A stretch of DNA of 64,000 nt. It comes from Scolanthus callimorphus (Eukaryota > Cnidaria > Anthozoa > Actiniaria > Edwardsiidae). Under the pieces are notes generated by a model. The model saw nothing but the letters and a program-made list of their open reading frames with translations, made no database searches and was not told the DNA's origin. Made by a program: the position numbers and the translations under genes. Shown in pieces: positions 44,311 to 57,290 of this stretch (the first letter of the stretch is position 1; the number at the start of each line of letters is the position of its first letter). The DNA lies in assembly GCA_033964015.1 (NCBI GenBank), contig CM066920.1, forward strand, positions 14,537,912-14,601,911. The letters are read 5' to 3'.

Positions 44311-45676
44311 CTTTTCGAGTAAAATTACGACTATGAAAAAACATTACTCAAAACATTAAGCAAGAAAAGCATTTGGCAAAACAAATGTTACAACATTTAG
44401 GCTAGTTGGTTTGTCGACAATAGTAAACTGTATAAGAATAAGTTCAAGAACAGCTGCAAGCAGACTAGTGTGCATTTGACCAGAAAGCTGTCTCATTATA
44501 TAAACCTAACAGCATTAAAAAGACGCATTTTCAATAAATAACCAGAGAGTCAGACTCAGTTGAACTGCTTTCCCTCCACTGCCTTTCCAACAATTTCTTG
44601 ACCTCCTTGTTCCTCAGGTACATTAAGGCATGGGTGTTTTTCAAAAAAATGCGAAAAATACTGAAAAAAATTCTCTAGGGTATACAAAATGTCTTCTGTA
44701 GAATGTTTTTCGTTAAGGTTCGTACACCCAGTGAGACGTTTCATTTCTTGTATTTGGTTACCATGTCAACGGGTTGCGTGACCTGTAAGAGCGTGACAAA
44801 GGCACAATTTTCTTTCAGGTCTCTGCATTCGATGGGGGTCATACCAATGGTTTCCCAATGGGTCTTATTATGACCAGTGTCGGGCGTATATTACCATTCC
44901 AACGAGGATGGGTGTCCAAGTTATCCAGATTTTAAGAAAAGGAGAGGTATCATATTACATCATCAAAAATAAAGCTATCTAAAAAACATTTCCAGCCATC
45001 CTCGTTGGATCAATAATCTACACTATATAACAAACACTATAATGCACTCTGGGGAACGATTTCACTTATCCCTATTGAATGCAGAGGCCATTTTCCTAGA
45101 AATTAAATTTAAGGTCAGAGGTCATAAATTTGTTGCCATAGAGACCAACATTGGCGAAAATGATTGAGAATGACCAAAGGTATCAAAATGTAGATTGCTT
45201 GGATCCCTCAGAGGCATTGGTTTAGAGATGGACCACCCCCTCAGTTTTACGTCCGCCATTTTGGATTGGGCTTCCGCCCAGGCCTTAAGTTACCTGAGTC
45301 ACTTGCTCCATCGTTGTATCTTTTCCAATCCCTCTGCGTGCAATGCTTTCGAAACCAGTTTGGAAACCTTAAACACATGGAAATAGTTCGATATTTAATG
45401 TATTTTACATTTAATTAACAACAAGTCTGATAAAGCAAAGTCGCTATACTCAGAATAAAACTAACCTTCATTTCTTGCTCGATGTTGTCTCAAAAAGCTC
45501 GACCATATAGTTCGCATCTCCTGTTACTCGTATCGGTACGAATGCCTTCAACTGCTGTCCTGCCGTGTTTTAGACTTTCTGAAAGTCCCATCCCGACAAA
45601 CGATTTTAAGAGCAGAGAAAGCGACTTGTGACGAGTTTGGCGTACCAAAAGCGCTACGCTTCATTTTTTTTTACAG
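44311..45676. other. Unassigned sequence with one imperfect foldback
   Basis: Inverted words CTCTGCATTCGATGGG / CCTATTGAATGCAGAG and CCAACGAGGATGG / CCATCCTCGTTGG suggest a foldback at about 44810-45090. A minus-strand 62-codon frame (44744-44556, MKRLTGCTNLNEKHSTEDIL) reads smoothly but has no known motif and no clear splice sites. Confidence 0.4.
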
Positions 45677-47739
45677 TACAGTGTGTTGCCCAAACTCCGG
45701 ACGGTACCCAACCTCGGACACTTTGCATTTAACGTACAAATATTTTAAAAACGCAATTAAAGAAATTTAAGTTTTGATAGCGCACAAATCAACAACCAAC
45801 TATCATTCTCACTTGTAGTGCATTTTTTACCTGCTCGTCGTCTTTTGATGCGGGAGAATTAAAGTTTTGCTGAGGCAAGTTGTAGCGCATGTGGCTTTAG
45901 TTTGAATGTTAGCGGCTTCGTGAGTGTATCTTTTCAATTTGTATGAGGTCTACTATCTTTTGCGTAAAAGAAACATTTTGCTTTTTGGTTTAGAAAGGGA
46001 GTTATATAGTAGCTCTTTCTAACCCAAATTGAAACCTTTGTGTTTCCGCTTGTAATTAGGAAGAAATCACGTTTCATACTGTTACTGGAGTTTTTCACAA
46101 AATGAACCCATCTTCGGACGCAAATATACCACTACCTTAATTGTGTCTAAAAAAATGACGAGAGATTAATATAATGACTCCATTTTGCAGGATTTAGATA
46201 CTTAAGAGCGAGTTTCTGTAAATATCAACCAAGTCGGGAAGAGTCGAAAAAATCAAAATTTCCCAAACTTTCCTTAAACATAGTCTATGATGAGGTGTCT
46301 TCGGCGCTGAAAAAATTTTTTGATTTAATTTAAATGTCTGTGACAAAAACCGGATTTTTCATTTTTTGCCCAAAAAGGGGTGAAAACCTGGTAATTTTTG
46401 CCCCAATTTAACGTCTTCCTGCAGAAAAATCGCAAGTATTTATCAAAATACCAAGTCATTTTGTGAAAAGTACATCATATGTGCGTTCGTTTTAACTTCT
46501 TTGCACAAACATCCGTTATACATACAATATTTTCTGTATTTTTAAATATTTTTGAAAAAGTGCACGTTTTCGAAATGTAAAAAAATAACCATATTTGCGA
46601 CCGAATATCGCCCATGTTGGGACGTGTTCGAACATAAAAAAGATATCATAGAAAAGGGCATTCATTCCCCTTTTAGAAAATACAAAAACATTTTTGTGCA
46701 ATTAAAATGGCGAGTTTCTGCAAATCCTTGAAGGCGACGCTCTAACCGCCTAAATTAACATAGGGTTTCTATGTATATGCAGAATATTTTATTTTTACCA
46801 CGCAATACGTTGTAAATGTTTGACGAAAAATAACTAAAGTAGCTATTAGATACATTGAATTATAGCAAAACATATTTTATTGTCACATTTGGCAAATTTT
46901 ACAGCATTTAAGTGATGTTTGTACAAGGGATGGAGGGGAGGGGAGGGCCACCCACTGTGAGGTTTACTTGCGATATTTTCGACAGGCTTTATAATTAGGA
47001 CACCAAATTTTCAGTGGCTGCTGATGTTTCCATCGCAAAATATTTATTGGGAAATTGTCATTTCGTTACCATGGTAACGAGTTAGAGCGTCATCATATGT
47101 TCAGGTTAGAGCTATGTTCGGCAATTTCTTTCTCCTTTGGCTTTCAATCAAAATTTTTAGGGTTTAAGACTTACTACCTGTAGCAATAAGTTCCAGAGGT
47201 TTTCAAATCAATTTCGATCATGCCATCCTTAAAAAGTCTTGACGGGAATGAGAACCCTTATTTGCATAAAATTTGCCTTTTTTGTGAATATAGCCAGCCT
47301 TTGTGCCGATTTTGTGGAAAGCTGGTCAAATATGCAAGGCAATCTAAGTTGTCTACTAAAAAGGTTCAGTTTGGTTGCAACATAATGAAAATACAGGGAA
47401 ACACCGGTGAGTACTATTTTGCTGATTCAGCACTATTGGCTAATAGTAAACGTTTCACTGGTTGGCAATGACTACCGCAAACCAAACAACAATATATCTA
47501 GTAAATATAGCTTCAATTAATTTTAGCTTAGAAAAACAAATAATACACGGATATTTTCAATTTGTAAAAGAAAGTGTAAGCCAGTACTCACTTGGCTTAA
47601 AGGCAGACACGCCCCTGGCATTAACTGTGTCAGCGGATTATGCGCCAAGCAGATATTAAATTTGCATTTTCAACTTTGAAGAAAACATGTTTGACTCTAT
47701 TTGTGAAGATAAAATTCGTATCTCCACGCGGCCATGTAA

Positions 47740-48860
47740 TATCCTCTATGTATTATCAAAGTGGAAACAATTTTGTTCATCCCTTCCCAAGATATAAACC
47801 TTTTCTCGTTTGATGACGTCATACCACTTGACGACGCAGTTGCACCCCCATTGCCACTTAGACATTTTCACCGAAGTTTGGCTGTCTGAGGCTCATCCGT
47901 CTCTAAGATATACACCGTTGACGTCATCGATGATGTCATAACACGTGACAACGCAATTCCACCCCCCTTCGGTCACTTAGACCCCGTCCACACTAACGCG
48001 TTTTCGTTTGAATCCGTATGCTTTTTGATACGTTTAGGCCTTCCGTTCACACTAACACGCTGATCGTTTTCATCGAATCCGTATAATTTTGAAAACGCTC
48101 TCGAAAGTGAATAAAAACGAATCCGCATGCATATCGTTTTAGTGTGGACGGTCGTATCCGGATAAAGATGAAAACGATGACGTTAACTGTACCAATAATT
48201 TGAGACTGTCCTTGCACACGTCAACATCAAATAAAAACTGATCGCTTTTTGTGTAGCTAAATTTTCCGTATCTCCCGTCCACACTAACACGCTGCGAATC
48301 CGTATAAGTTTGAAAACGAATACTTTTGAAAACGCGTTAGTGTGGACGGAGCCTTAGATAATTTCACCCAAGTTCTGTTGTCTGAGGTTTCATCCTTTCC
48401 CCTATACACTTTCTCGTTTGATGACGTCATCGATTACGTCATACCCCGTGACCATGCTGTTGTACCCCCTTGCCTTTGGAAGGTTCATCCCTTCCCATGA
48501 TATACATAACTTTTTTTAGCTCCGCTAAAAAAAACTGGTGGGTTGCCTGTTTTGCCATGACAAAACAGGTCGATGCCAATCTCGTTCCCAAAGCCTAGTC
48601 GTAGGCTCTGACGGCAGACAATCGTAACCAATTCTGATTGGCCGATATGCCCGCCCGCTATTTTGAATTTTGCCCGAACCGACAAAGATGGTCACCATAT
48701 ATGGAAAACCGGATGTCCTAGATTCTAGGATATCCGGTTTCGTCTGCGCCAAGAGCCTCCGAGTAAACGTGACCGAGAGGCTCTGAGAACGAGATTGAGG
48801 TCGATGCATATAAACTTTTGTTTTCATTCTTCTTTTTCTGCATGTAGCTATGGAGCTCCG
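47740..48860. repeat. CRE-repeat element C, reverse orientation, with a Harbinger-like insertion
   Basis: GATGACGTCATACCACTTGACG, TGACGTCATCGATGATGTCA and GATGACGTCATCGATTACGTC recur with CACGTGAC-like neighbours, then AGCTCCGCTAAAAA (48519) and GGAGCTCCGCTAAAA (48852) bound a foldback with GATTCTAGGATATCC words. More diverged than elements A and B. Confidence 0.65.
47980..48353. mobile_element. Harbinger-like foldback MITE, TTA target duplication
   Basis: GACCCCGTCCACACTAACGC and the inverse of GGCTCCGTCCACACTAACGC are its ends. TTA lies at 47977-47979 and 48354-48356. The neighbouring related unit reads CACTTAGACATTTTCACC uninterrupted, which confirms the insertion point. Confidence 0.8.
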
Positions 48861-50937
48861 CTAAAATTAATCTTTGAATATTGAAGGAAATTTAAAGGTG
48901 ATAAAGAAATGAAGGTGATATGTTTTTACAGTGGATAATAAAGTGGAGATACACATAGGCATTTCGTAGCGCCTAATAATGCATGGACTGTTTTATTTGT
49001 CAAAATAGTTTGATATATTTTTCGTTTGTATCACTTCAAACGACATTCTTTTCTACTAAAGAAGAATGATTAACAAACAGAGATGGAGAAACCCGCATGC
49101 TAAAATATATAATTTAAACACGTATCTGTAAATCGTTAAGCCAAACAAAAGCATATTATTGTTTGATATTTTCGCAACGATTTCACTTCGCGTTTACAGA
49201 GTTTGTGTGGGAATTTGCACATCTTGCCTACCGAACAAAATGGCGTCGGAAACCGTGATAAGGCCTATTGCTGCTAAGTATTAGATTAATGTTTAGTCCA
49301 TTTCCAATAAAATTAATTTAAAAAATACAGAAAAAACAGGCTTAATAGTTTATTTTTTAGCCTATAAGTGCTGAATCAACAAAACTGAATTTGAGTTTTT
49401 TCTACCTGTATTTTCATTACGCTGCAATCAAATCGAAACCTTTTTAGTGGACAACTTAGAGTGCCTTACCTTCCATACTTGACCAACTTTCTACAGACTC
49501 CAGGGTGGCAAATATATTCACAAAAATGTCGACGTTTATGCAAATTAAGGGTTCTCTATCCCGTCAAGGTATCTTGTCTGCAAAACCTCCGTAACCTATT
49601 GCTAGGTAGTAAGTATTGAACATGATAATAGTATTGGGCATCTTGATCGAAAGCCTGCGCGGACAAAGAAATTGCTGAACATTTTTTGATGTTATAACTT
49701 GTTACCATGGTAACAAAATGACACCTTCCCAACAAACGTTGTGCAGTGGAAACACCACAGCTACTCAAAATGTGATGTCCTAATTCTAAAGCCTCTCGAA
49801 AATATCACTAGCCAGTAAACCTCAGAGGGGGTGGCCTCCCCTTTCCCCTCCCTTGTACAAACATCACTAAAATGATGTAAAATTAGTCAAACGTGGCAAT
49901 GAAAAATGTTTCGCTATAATTCAATGTATTTAGTAGCTACTTTAGTTATTTTTCGTCAAAAATGTACAAGGTATTGCGTGGTATAGACAAAATATTCTAT
50001 ATATACCTGGAAAATCTATCTTATTTTAGGCGATTAGGCCGTCATCTTTAAGGGTTTGCAGAAGCTCGCCATTTTAATTGCACAAAAATGTTTTTATATT
50101 TCCTGAAAGGAGAAGGAATGCCCTTTTCTATGATACCTTTCTTATGTTCGAACTCGTCCTAACATGGGCGATATTCGGTCGCAAATATGGTTATTTTTCT
50201 ACATTTCGAAAACGTGCACTTTTTCAAAAATATTTAAAAATACAGAAAATATTATATGTGTAACGGATGTTTGTGCAAAGTTAAAACGAACGCACATGAT
50301 GTACTTTTCAGAAAATAACTTGGTACTTTGATAAATACTTGCGAATTTTCTGTAGAGAGACGTTAAATTGGGGCAAAAATTACCAGGTTTTCACCCCTTT
50401 TTGGGCAAAAAATGAAAAATCCGGGTTTTCTCGCCGACATTTAAATTAAATCAAAAAAATCTTTCAGCGCCGAAGACACCTCATCATAGACTATGTTTAA
50501 GGAAAGTTTGGGAAATTTTGATTTTTTCGACTCTTCCCGACTTGGTTGATATTTACAGAAACTCGCTCTTAATAAGTGTATAGTATTGGCCGGGTATTGT
50601 TGTAATGTTATTTAACAGAAATCTCGAGAAAATACTGCAAGAGCGAACAACGTAATTAAAAAGGATGAGAAGAAGTTATGAATAATTTGCATTTGAAACG
50701 TCGCGTACATCAAAAATTGGTCAAATATTCTAGTTTACTCGTCAGATACTATTTGGCTTGCTTCTTAGCAATAAAGTATTACATTAATGTTCATAATTAG
50801 AAAACTTTCTAGCCTTGGCCGCTTTTAATACGGCACAAAAGGGAATTTAGAGATAAATTTCCGCAGCAAGCCGAGGGCTAATTAGTGTAATCAATTCTTC
50901 GCATGTCAGCAGCTAAAAAATATCGATACCAACCCAG

Positions 50938-51912
50938 CACGCTGGGGCCAACCACCCCCCAAAATGCGTCATTCAAACTTTGACTCAACATGACTTTCCA
51001 TCCTCTGAGGCTATTTTAATTTGGTAGATAGGATAACATTACGATGACAAATAATTTCCATTACTTTTGACGTCACTATGATGCTTTGTGACGTCACCAG
51101 AGATTGCGCAATCGTTTGATCATTTTTAAGAATTGGAATATCCACTATTTCTGTAATGGCGATGATACACCTTAGCAAGAGATGTTGAAAACCGAAATCC
51201 GTTTGTTGATGGCATAAAAAATAGCTGAGGTCTAGCATTTCAAAGAATGACCCCCTCCCCTCCCCTACTTTTTTTGTTACAGTAGCAAATGTATGGGAAA
51301 ATAAACTCACTGGTAATTTTTTTAGTTTTTAGTCAATTGAACCGATTTCTGTTGTTAAGTGTCGAGCAAAATGGTATGATTTTGAAATTTTGAATTTCGT
51401 CCTTAGAGCGAAGATATAAAGCATTGTTATATTGTGACGTCATAATCTATTACGTCATGAGTATACATCTTTTGGATTTTAAACACGGAAAATAAATGAT
51501 CGAAAGTGGAAATGTGTGCAATTATTTTGTAGTCAACTAGTATAACCTATATACTAAGATATTTGTATGTGCAATGATGTTACCGTGCAATAATTAATTA
51601 TTTTGTAAACTTTTTCAACTGTTAAGGTAGATCCAACCTTATACAAATAATGAAGAAATCATAACTCAGCTAATATAAATCCTAAAAGCAAACGGTTTTC
51701 GACTTTTAGCTTTTCTTGTTGAACTCTATCATTGCCGCTACAACAAAACAAGCAGATTCAACATTACGAAAAATGGAAAATGTTTGTCTTCATAATGTCA
51801 TCCAATGTACGAAGTTTGGTAAAAATAGACACAAGGGGTAGAAAGTTATGGCGAGATTTGATTTTTGGTCACTTTTGATGACTCATTTAGGGGGGTGGTT
51901 GGCCCCAGCGTG
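50938..51912. mobile_element. CACTA-like non-autonomous element, CAG target duplication
   Basis: CACGCTGGGGCCAACCACCC and its inverse GGGTGGTTGGCCCCAGCGTG bound 975 bp. CAG is at 50935-50937 and 51913-51915. Three-base duplications and CAC-starting ends are typical of EnSpm/CACTA. A 99-codon minus-strand frame inside has no transposase motif. Confidence 0.6.
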
Positions 51913-52444
51913 CAGAGGAAGACCAAAACGTTAAATTTGAAGATTTTTCTTCTGTTAAATGAGCTGAAGTTTTCTGAAATTGAATTGTAGAAATGCTAAA
52001 TATTAAAATAATTACATTTATTTCAACGAAGCGGGTTAATTAGAAACGAAAAATAAGATAAGCTCGTTAGGCAACAACAACAAAAATTACCCACTCAAGT
52101 TTTCTTTTCATTTGCGATTCTTCGCTCACAATAAAGTTATATAAGTAGACACCAATGTTGAATACAATAATGTTAGCAATTTGAACTTGATTGATAACAC
52201 ATATATGCAAAGAGAGTGGTGAAAATAATTTGTGCAGTTAGTGTCCGGAGTTTGGGCAATTTTGAACAACAGAATTTTACCGCACAGTTACTTATCATTT
52301 AGAGAAAAATGGGAGTTTTTACGCTGTTTACACCAGAAAACAGTTTTACTTACCGCTTACAAACTTTCAAACTGTTGCGACTTATTTTCGACATGTTATA
52401 GCGCTAAACGCAAAAAGCGTCCGGAGTTTGGGCAACACACTGTA

Positions 52445-52890
52445 CTTAGCATCGACTGAATAAATTTCATTGCACAACTTTCGGCTAAAGTTGACAACAA
52501 AAGCCAGTTCATTATTTTGTGTATTACATTATTTACAACAAAAGGCCTATTCATTGTCATCAATAAAACAAAAGAATCCTAAAAACCTTTTCAACTGAAT
52601 TGAAGTCATCCTGCCTTGGATTTTCAATAGTACTTCAAATTGTTTTCAACAAAAGAATACAAACAAAGAAATTTCAACAAAGAGTTGTTGTCTTGACATA
52701 TCATAAGTCATTTACAATATTCGCGTCCGATTTGTATGGAATTTACAATTTCTCGGCCTGCGGCCTCGAAATTGTAAATCCCATACAAATCGGCCGCTCA
52801 TATTGTAAATAGTAACTAGAAAACTGGAGACCAATTACATTACTGAATACAGATTTTAAAATTGCAACTGTAGCCATTGCTATAAGAATA
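52445..52890. other. Unassigned, with a foldback at 52715-52805
   Basis: CCGATTTGTATGGAATTTACAATTTC is mirrored by AAATTGTAAATCCCATACAAATCGG around CTCGGCCTGCGGCCTCG. No coding feature is recognised. Confidence 0.6.
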
Positions 52891-52892
52891 AA

Positions 52893-53250
52893 AGCAGTTT
52901 TAGCGGAGCTCCATACCTAAGGAAAACATCGTATACCATCGAGTTGATTTTGAAAAGTCACGGGTAATTACATTCATTTTTTCATTAAATTGATGGCGCC
53001 ATGCCCAACTGATTAGTGCGTTGTAAAGCAATCCCCATAGATAATTGTGTCAAAGTTTGGTTGCCGAAGGTGGTTCCTTTCGCGAGATATAATTTATTTC
53101 TTTTTTCTGTATAAAAACGTATAGCGTACGCCGCCCACATGGGATCCCTGTGTTAATCCTTTAAAATTACGTGAGAAAACCATTCTTTGAGAGAATTATA
53201 TAAATGAGCAAGAGGCACATAATGCCTGGCTGACGTTACATGACGTCATT
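52893..53250. repeat. CRE-repeat element D, left end only
   Basis: TAGCGGAGCTCCATACCTAAG, ATCGAGTTGATTTTGAAAAG, ACGTATAGCGTACGCCGCCC and ACATGGGATCCCTGTG follow the leader of elements A and B. Only a single TGACGTCATTACC follows, so the array is missing or lost. Confidence 0.7.
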
Positions 53251-54630
53251 ACCAATGCCGAAACTGCTTTTGGCGGGAAATGTCGAGATTCGGCGCGCCT
53301 GCTCATCTGAGGACTGGGTTCTAGGGACTTTTACGCTCATTTAATGGCGGCTTTTCTGGGCCGTGTTACGGAAATGGATTCAAAAGCTTAGATCAATATT
53401 CCCAGCTATCGGTATGGATAATTAATTGCAAAGGACATGAGGTGAGGGAATCGTGGTTTTGTGCCGACTTTTTTGGGGAAGAACTTTTCAGGACTTTGGT
53501 TCCTAGAAGAAGCAGTGCCGTTGATTTTATGGATTGCTGATACCACGAAATCCATAACCTCGGGGTTTGGATTTGAAGTTCGTCTTTGGATTTGAAGTTC
53601 AAGGAAGAACGTTTGGCCTTTTCTGAACAGTAGAACAACGGGGAATCACGAACGAGTGAGAAGTTTAATCGGCGTAACACAAACTCATCAATTGATTTGA
53701 AATATACCGTTTCCGGGATACGTTGTCACTGGAAAAAGCAACAAAGCTTGGTGCGCTAGGAAGTATGGGTAAATATTAAATTGAATTTCCGTAAAATATT
53801 AGAAACAAACATGCTTAGAAATGTGCTGAAATTTAATGATTTCACATGTGGTTGCGATAACTGTCTGAATTCAGACCAAACAGTAGCAGTTTATAGCTGC
53901 CCCCATTATCCTTTGCGCTTCAAGCTTATAGCCTTTTTGGGTGACAACGTTTCCCGGAAACTGTATATATGAAGAGTACTGTGTTGCACTTTTCATTTTG
54001 AAGCCATTTACGACAGAAATGGGAGGAGAAACTGACTGGGCATGAATCATTTAAAAGCTCCTCTTACAAACACTTATTGGCCATAAGCTTGGAGAGGAAA
54101 GCAACATTAAGCTTGCAAAACTGAATTCTATAATTTAAAGTACTGGTAGTGTTGAAATTTCTGTTTTTAGATATTTACATTGTGAACATTTTAGCAAAGG
54201 CCACACCTACTTGCATATATCTGCCATCAAAGTTTTAATTTGTTTTCTGGACTAAAACGAAATTTAGAAATACACTAGTCACACCAAAAGTTTCTCAGAA
54301 GACAGTCTTTTAGGATGTGGTTTCTATCAGGGAAAGACATTCCCAAAATACCACTCATGGACTACCAGCTATGCAGGCAGGGCATCCCATAGGCAGAATT
54401 TAGAATTTTTTCCCATATGTTAATGTCCAGTATTTTTTTGCTATGCCCCTGCTTAGTTTCTTAGTTCTTATTTCTCTCCTAAATAGCTAGTACAATTTAA
54501 ACCTAGTATTATATAAACATCAGTGCAATACCAAGGTATCTCTCACGCGAAAAACTGATATCTTTACACTTTGAAGATATGATATGTATCTTCACATTTC
54601 GCAGTGAAGATGACACACATAGATTTCTAC
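53251..54630. other. No gene recognised
   Basis: Open frames of up to 95 codons on either strand (for example 53680-53393 minus and 53781-53972 plus) have no recognisable domain or splice support. Confidence 0.4.
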
Positions 54631-54631
54631 T

Positions 54632-55049
54632 AAGGGGGTACTCGGATATAAAAATTACGGGGGGGGGGGGGGGGGGGGGGGGGGTCCGACGGAGCTCCAA
54701 ATTTCATACCCAAAAAAATACCTGAACAATAAATTTTCTATCCGAAAAAAATGCCTGCTCCCAAAATTTGATACACCAAAAATACCCAACTTTTTTAGCT
54801 TTAAAAGGCTATATAATACAAGCATTGTCTTTGTCCTTTGTCTGTCATCACCTGTGGTGGCCATGCCCGTCCATTATGGTTCCTGGAATTAGCTTCAGCT
54901 TAAATGCAGTATCTTGAAGGTCAACTAGCCTGTCAGAAGTTTCAACCCCCAAAAATACCTGCATATTTTTCAACCCCTTAAAAAATACCTGGTAGAATTT
55001 CTACCCAAAAAATACTTTTACTACAAATTTCACACCCGAGTAACACCCT
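54632..55049. mobile_element. MITE-like element, GGGGGTACTCGG ends, long G run
   Basis: AGGGGGTACTCGGATATAAA at the left is mirrored by TTTCACACCCGAGTAACACCCT at the right. CCAAAAAATACCTG-like words repeat inside. A run of about 26 G lies at 54659-54684. The target duplication is unclear. Confidence 0.5.
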
Positions 55050-55114
55050 GGGTTATATGGTCCATTGGAGATACAAATTTGATCTTCTCATGTTAAAAAA
55101 TATCTCACCCAGTA

Positions 55115-55400
55115 AAGCTTGGGGATACTCAGCTGATTTGTCTTCTTTATGCGGATGATCTGGTGCTTCTGTCTGAATTAGCTTCGGGTCTACAGAATTA
55201 CCTTAGGAAGTTACACGGTTACTCATGTAAATGGAGGCTTAGGGTGAACATGAGAAAGTCTAAAGTTCTTGTTTTGGGGACATCAACTCAGAGGCGTTCC
55301 TGTGCGGATAGTTTTTATTTTTTGGTGATGACCCTTTAGAGTGTGTAGATGAGTGTGTGTTTAAGGTTCAACTTTTCATTGTTCGGGAACATTTAAGATC
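55115..55400 (+). pseudogene. LINE reverse transcriptase fragment
   Basis: The plus-strand frame reads CLLYADDLVLLSELASGLQN (catalytic YADD at 55149-55160) then WRLRVNMRKSKVLVLGTST, the usual spacing of the palm and following helix in non-LTR reverse transcriptases. It is broken by a stop near 55340 and lost after about 55400. Confidence 0.75.
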
Positions 55401-55429
55401 GCTTTAAACAGGCTATATAACAAGGCCTT

Positions 55430-56962
55430 GCGCGCCCATCACGCGCTTCTCAAGCACGTTCTCTACGTCGACGACGGGCTCGTTTTACTTCCCCAACCTG
55501 AATAAGCCGTGAGTCAACCGGACCCAGCAGGCGTTAGAAGCATCGAAACACGCCTGCATTAAAGATCGCCTCGAACTCGGTCGAAGTTATGTCGGGCCTA
55601 CTCACAGGAAGACAGAGCAAAGGACTTGCAGGACCTAGACCTACGTGAGGACGCCCTGCCTGCCCAATGCTCGCTAGGAGTTTACTGGAACCTCGAGAAC
55701 GACACCTTCACCTTAATAGTATCCTTACCGGAGAAACCCTACACCCGAAGAGGCGTTCTCTAAGTGATGAACTCGCTGTACAACCCCATCGGGCACGCTG
55801 CGCCAGTCGTTCTCGAGGGAAAGCTTCTCCTACAACAGCTAGTCATTTTGAGAAAAGCAGGAAGAAACCTCTTGGATGGGACGATCCACTTCCGGAGGGC
55901 CTCATGGCTTGATGGCGCTGTTGGAGAAACTCCATAAATGGCTTGAAAGCGTTTTCCGTACCCAGATGCTACCACCCAGTTGAATTGCCGCGAAATTCAT
56001 GCTTTCGCAGATGCAAGCCAGAACGCCATAGGCGTATGCGTCTACCTCCGATCTATAAACGAGAGGAACGAAGTGTGGCAGTGTCTCTCTTGTACGGCCT
56101 GCCTAAAGTCGCCCCGGAACAAACTACAAACATACCCCGACTGGAATGATGCGGCGCGTGCTCGCAGCCCGAGCAGTGGAGAAGGTGCAGAAAGAAATCG
56201 ACCTAAAGATAGACGAGGTAAAATACTACACCGACTCAAGGGTGGAACTAGGTTACATCTCTAACCCTAGCAGGAGATTCTATGTGTACGTGGCAAATCG
56301 CGTACAAGCGATACACGCACCTTCGGACCCAAGCCAATGGAAGCATGTTCCAACCGACCAGAATCCAGCCGATCTAGCGACAAGAGGAGTTCGAACAACG
56401 AGTTAATGAAGTTGGACTAGCTAGAAGGGCCCGACATTCGCGCCCAAAATTGCACAGTAACAGTACCAAGCAAAAGTAGTCCAACCTCTTAACGAAGACG
56501 ACCCAGAGATACGCAAGGATTCAGAAGTGCGTGCAGCGAAAGTCATAACGAGGGCGCCGAATACACTCGGCACGGAACGATTTACACGGTTCTCGAGCTG
56601 GAAGTCTCTCGTACGTGCCATCGTCCTTCTCGTAGCTAAGGTCACGCAGTTCAAGCTCAGGAAAGGAGGCGCAGGAGACAAGATCCCACAACGATCGCCT
56701 GTCGAAGCACTCCCACTCGCCTCGCCACAAAGGTAATCATAAGAGCCGTACAGCAAGATACCATGGCGAAGGAGCTAGAGCTATCTCCCTCCTGGCAACG
56801 ACGGGACGAATCGTAGCGAAATCAAGGAGAGAAAGTAACACCTTTATCGGCTTGACCCATTCCTGGACAGCGACGGAATGCTGAGGGTGGGAGGTCGCCT
56901 AAGGAGAACAAGCTTGGAGACGAACGAGAAACACCCGCTGATCCTTCCCAAGAATCACCACG
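55430..56962 (+). pseudogene. Second BEL/Pao pol fragment (reverse transcriptase end, RNase H), heavily frameshifted
   Basis: Pieces in several plus-strand frames follow BEL/Pao order: LYVDDGLVL near 55460, SLGVYWNLENDTFTLIVSLP then TRRGVLSVMNSLYNPIGHAA near 55670-55800, RNase H with EVKYYTDSRVELGYI and ANRVQAIHAP, the PTDQNPADLATRGV motif near 56350-56390, and finally [20 protein letters not shown] near 56870-56930. Many shifts and stops. It overlaps in type with the RNase H tail at the start of the window but is clearly another, older copy. It ends where a Penelope fragment begins. Confidence 0.85.
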
Positions 56963-57290
56963 GGCAGGGTTATAGGTGACAACAAAAGGGGTGCGACGAG
57001 AAGTGTTATTTCTGTCTTTAGGTTTAAGGGCATCAGTACGAGAAATAGTGTAACACGTGATCTTTGCTGCTCAATGAAGTCACGTTTAAAACCAATATTT
57101 TTATAAAGACACAAAACTGTTAAGCTCATTAATTCCTATCTCCCAAATTATAAAAATGTCGTCTATATATCTCCACCATGTATGAGGTTTATAAGGAGCA
57201 TTAGCGAGGGCTTTAATTTGAAATTAGCAACTTTTTCTAACAAAAGTGTCCGAAATCGGAATGTTGTCCCATGGGCTGATTTGTAACACC
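56960..57290 (-). pseudogene. Penelope-like element reverse transcriptase fragment
   Basis: On the minus strand, KPHTWWRYIDDIFIIWE (coding bases about 57200-57145) is the catalytic region of a Penelope-type reverse transcriptase. Further on, DALKPKDRN and [14 protein letters not shown] sequence (57040-56963) match the downstream region of the same proteins. Frames are interrupted. Opposite in strand to the Penelope nuclease fragment at 25.4 kb and not adjacent, so these are separate insertions. Confidence 0.75.

Larger units (their letters stand above)
46202..50572. mobile_element. Second TTAA-flanked transposon with ~1.2-kb terminal inverted repeats
   Basis: TTAA (46202-46205, 50569-50572) flanks GAGCGAGTTTCTGTAAATATC and its inverse. 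The arms (about 46206-47445 and 49330-50568) are reverse complements with moderate divergence, sharing for example GTTACCATGGTAAC and AGGTGTCTTCGGCGCTGAAA. The terminal GAGCG ... AATATC pattern and TTAA site are also those of 11701-19120. The interior (47446-49330) holds a reversed CRE-repeat stretch and a Harbinger-like MITE. No transposase seen. Confidence 0.8.
45679..52442. mobile_element. Tc1/mariner-like element, TA target duplication, carrying nested insertions
   Basis: The termini CAGTGTGTTGCCCAAACTCC (followed by GGACG) are identical inverted copies of 25 bp, flanked by TA at 45677-45678 and 52443-52444. The CAGTG start and TA site suit Tc1/mariner/pogo. A second, subterminal copy of the CCCAAACTCCGGACAC word lies on each side (45707-45721, weaker; 52239-52257). 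Removing the nested elements (46202-50572, 50938-51915) leaves about 1.4 kb, too short and too broken for a transposase that I can recognise. Confidence 0.75.

Noticed and set aside
47220..47659. Two consecutive ORFs of 83 and 65 codons as a transposase remnant
   Set aside because: The first lies within the inverted-repeat arm of the TTAA element and the reverse copy is not open; no catalytic motif is seen.
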